Origin: Rostratula benghalensis
Taxonomy: Eukaryota; Chordata; Aves; Charadriiformes; Rostratulidae
Reading direction: 5' to 3'
Assembly: GCA_013399305.1 (NCBI GenBank)
Contig: VXAI01000276.1
Span: 136,659 to 200,658 of the forward strand
Length of the DNA stretch: 64,000 nt
Under the pieces are notes generated by a model that ran no database searches, was not told the origin of the DNA, and saw only the letters and a program-made list of their open reading frames with translations. A program made the translations under genes and the position numbers. Shown piece by piece: positions 62,331 through 64,000 of this stretch (the stretch's first letter is position 1; each line of letters begins with the position of its first letter).

Positions 62331-64000
62331 TAAAAACTCAAGACACATTTTTGTGTGAGTTAGGAGCTCAGGGTAGCATCTTGCAAATCTTGTATTTTGT
62401 AGACCAAAAGCTCTATTCATTTTCCTTATAATTTAAGACAGAAGTACATTTTTAACAAAACACAGAAATTACCATGAACATTTGTCTGTCTCCTGTCAGC
62501 TGGCGTCAGCTACAAATTATGTTTCATTTCAGTCATGCTAAACTGCCAGATGAGATAATACATATTGTCTCGTTTAGGGAATCTAAGCAGCTATGTCTGT
62601 AATCCTGACTTGTTTTTTCTGATTTATTTTCTACTATGCGTGTGTGAAATTGTATTTAATATGGAAGTTCTTCGTTTCTCTGCCCATTTCCCTTCTACTA
62701 CAGATACAATTTAACTGTTGACATGAACACAAAATATGTGAGATTCCCTGCGGAGTTGGAGAACAGACTGAAAGCTCTTAGGTTCTCTGGTTGGGACAGA
62801 GCAGTATAGAGGGAGAAGGATGCTGCATGCCTTATTATTCTAGAGACAGTGATTTACTGCATCGGTTTGGAGTATTAATTAAACGATAATTCTCTAGGGC
62901 ACTCTGAGGCAGATCAGAAACGCTTAACTACATGATGCAACCATCTCTCATAAACATTCCTCGTAAGCCCAAGTTTTAGTGTTAACCTTGTACTAGTAGG
63001 TTTTCCGCTCTGTCAGATATTGCTTGTCTCTCTACAGCTCAGATGATGCCAGATCAGGTATTGTCCGTCCTCTTTCAGCTGGCATGAAGTCAGCGCAAAT
63101 GCAGCTCTGGCAAACTTGACAGAAATGTGATTGTGTCCGCACCTGCTGGGGGTTAAATTTATTGTGTGGTGATCATACCAGATGGTAACATACCAGATGG
63201 TAATCTGGCATTAATGAAGACACAGCCATGTGTTGCACATGCATTCTTTACTTTTCTGTCATGTATTAACGTATTTAACTCACTTTTGCTGGGTTTTCCA
63301 AAGTGGCTATGGGGATAAAGTTAACACTGCCTTTCACTCCAGACTGTATCCGCAGGCTTCTTCATGTCTTACCATCTAAATGTTTCCTCTGTTCTCGTAA
63401 TACCAAATAAAGAATTTTATCTTCCCTTTCTCTGTGGTGTGAAGCATGGAGAAAAGTAACTTTGCCTGGAGGGGGAAAGCCTGTGCAGTGAATTACAATG
63501 CCATATAGCCTTTTTTTTGTACCAGACGTTAGCCCATTCCATGTTACTGCAGGTTATCTGTGCTGCTTCACTGGAGGCTGGAGTCTTTGTAGTCTGTTCT
63601 TACATTTGCTGCTGAAGTAGATGGGTAATATTGAAACTCCATACAGTTTACATACTAAAGTGGACTGCTTTGAAATATGTGGATTTGGAGGTTGAAAAGG
63701 AAAGTCAACTTTGGGTTTGTGTAGGTGAGACTATTGAAGTTTGTTGTAAGTAACTGAGTACTGTTTTGTTATTGTTGGGATGTTTGTGTACAATAACTGC
63801 TTTGATCTCTGCATGCTGAGCAAACGTTAATTAAAGTTACTGCAGCAGAGCTGTTTGGAGACTACCATAAGAATAAACTGCAGGAAAACCCAGAAGTCTT
63901 CTCATGTTCAAATACCATCATTTGATACCTGCAAATATTTGAAGTGATGATGTAGTTGGATATTGCAGAAACAGTTATCTTCTCTGAAGGTTTATTAAGC
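62331..64000. other. window end without recognised features
   Basis: About 1.7 kb, AT-rich, with no recognised gene or interspersed repeat. The only structure noted is a 15-bp tandem duplication at 63174-63203. Confidence 0.6.
63174..63203. repeat. perfect 15-bp tandem duplication
   Basis: CATACCAGATGGTAA occurs head-to-tail at 63174-63188 and 63189-63203. It is a recent-looking slippage duplication. Confidence 0.88.

Noticed and set aside
1..64000. tRNA, rRNA, CRISPR, bacterial operons, endogenous viral genes
   Set aside because: Scanned by eye on both strands; no cloverleaf consensus, regularly spaced repeat-spacer array, ribosomal sequence or viral gag, pol or env-like frame was seen. 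A tRNAscan, Infernal and RepeatMasker run would be needed to exclude weak or short cases.

Overview
This is vertebrate nuclear DNA, almost certainly from a bird. It is AT-rich, sparsely genic, and carries many CR1 LINE fragments in both orientations. Several of these end in the avian CR1 3' tail of ATTCTATGATTCTGTGA type. No bacterial, viral, CRISPR or operon-like organisation is visible.

Gene content: the left 26.5 kb holds the last three coding exons of arylsulfatase B (ARSB, lysosomal N-acetylgalactosamine-4-sulfatase) on the + strand: exon 6 at 843-913, exon 7 at 25136-25264 and exon 8 at 26272-26537, with the stop codon at 26535-26537. Lengths and phases match the human exons as I remember them (71, 123 and 266 nt), except that exon 7 is 129 nt, an in-frame gain of two codons. 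The cysteines equivalent to human C405 (its codon split by intron 6), C447 and C521 are all kept. Intron 6 is about 24.2 kb and intron 7 about 1.0 kb.

Downstream: 26.5-51.2 kb is intergenic or untranslated sequence. It contains two CR1 copies, a CR1 stub, and a possible decayed coding sequence on the minus strand (28.08-28.89 kb). At 51.2-52.7 kb lies a strong CpG island interrupted by a 121-base run of N. From vertebrate synteny (ARSB followed in the same direction by LHFPL2) it is most simply read as the LHFPL2 promoter and first non-coding exon, making 52.7-64 kb probably LHFPL2 intron 1. That is inference; no LHFPL2 coding exon is in the window. The same synteny would place the window on a bird Z chromosome.

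Repeats: ten CR1-related segments were recognised. Two of them (59.27-60.06 kb, minus; 60.53-62.33 kb, plus) are old and diverged and resemble ancient amniote CR1/L3-like lineages. The most unusual structure is an 82-bp inverted duplication inside the CR1 at 14.39-16.06 kb, where a stretch of normal CR1 sequence is replaced by a reversed copy of sequence about 230 bp away. I found no convincing new biological system; the findings below are modest and ranked accordingly.
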